Assembly: GCA_947565915.1 (NCBI GenBank)
Contig: CANOHY010000043.1
Coordinates: 1 to 12,642, forward strand
Origin: an uncultured Eggerthellaceae bacterium
GTDB lineage: Bacteria; Actinomycetota; Coriobacteriia; Coriobacteriales; Eggerthellaceae
Length of the DNA: 12,642 nt
Reading direction: 5' to 3'
The notes below the pieces were generated by a model that worked only from the letters and a program-made list of their open reading frames with translations, did not search any database and had not been told where the DNA came from. Each line of letters begins with the position of its first letter. Position 1 is the stretch's first letter. The position numbers were made by a program, and so were the translations under genes. Shown here in pieces: positions 12,589-12,642 of the stretch.

Positions 12589-12642
12589 CCTTCAGAACAA
12601 GAGGGAGTGTTTCACGTGAAACACTCCCTCTTGTTCTGAAGG
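12589..12642. other. parS: Chromosome-partition site parS within a perfect 54-bp palindrome
   Basis: TGTTTCACGTGAAACA (12608-12623) is identical to the near-universal ParB-binding parS consensus. It is the exact centre of a loop-free palindrome whose 27-bp halves (12589-12615 and 12616-12642) are perfect reverse complements. ParB (a CTPase) loads at parS and spreads to organise origin segregation, so this locus is probably in the origin-proximal part of the chromosome. No parA/parB gene is in the window. The contig stops at the palindrome, so the outer limits are unknown. Confidence 0.88.

Overview
The window looks like one contig end of a high-G+C, anaerobic, hydrogen- and nickel-using bacterium. 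Purine-rich Shine-Dalgarno sites precede most genes. The gene set is a nickel regulator, the hydrogenase maturation factor HypE, a 2[4Fe-4S] ferredoxin, a DinG with a fused exonuclease domain, RlmN and Ddl. Together with the codon usage this suggests an actinobacterial gut lineage such as Coriobacteriia (Eggerthellaceae-like). That placement is inference; no marker gene in the window proves it. Bases 1-48 are not genomic: they are the Illumina P5/universal adapter. The last 54 bases form a perfect palindrome centred on a consensus parS site, so both contig ends carry assembly-relevant structures.

Layout: (i) 49-1100, a palindromic element, then a leftward HEPN/MNT toxin-antitoxin pair. The nucleotidyltransferase antitoxin carries an N-terminal ribbon-helix-helix domain, and an AT-rich promoter with an inverted repeat lies upstream. 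(ii) 1148-2765, leftward hypE and a ferredoxin gene, the latter with its own promoter and a strong intrinsic terminator. (iii) 2799-4029, a leftward apparent operon of an 84-aa helical protein, a NikR-type regulator with a His-rich N-terminal extension and a four-helix membrane protein. Its divergent promoter region contains two GTAACAT elements 21 bp apart. (iv) 4122-4574, a rightward unrecognised gene, then a REP-like cluster of inverted repeats. (v) 4696-8930, leftward dinG-like exonuclease-helicase followed by a membrane-anchored coiled-coil protein. (vi) 8960-9604, a divergent tail-anchored protein, then an 11-bp-period tandem repeat. (vii) 9719-10270, a very acidic protein. (viii) 10451-12505, leftward rlmN then ddl. 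(ix) 12589-12642, the parS palindrome.

How they fit together: NikR and HypE point to nickel homeostasis serving a [NiFe] hydrogenase encoded elsewhere. The HEPN/MNT pair is a self-contained toxin-antitoxin unit. dinG, rlmN and ddl are housekeeping genes. The most unusual elements are the ribbon-helix-helix/nucleotidyltransferase fusion, the His-rich NikR extension with its unstudied partner proteins, the two intergenic repeat structures and the extended parS palindrome.
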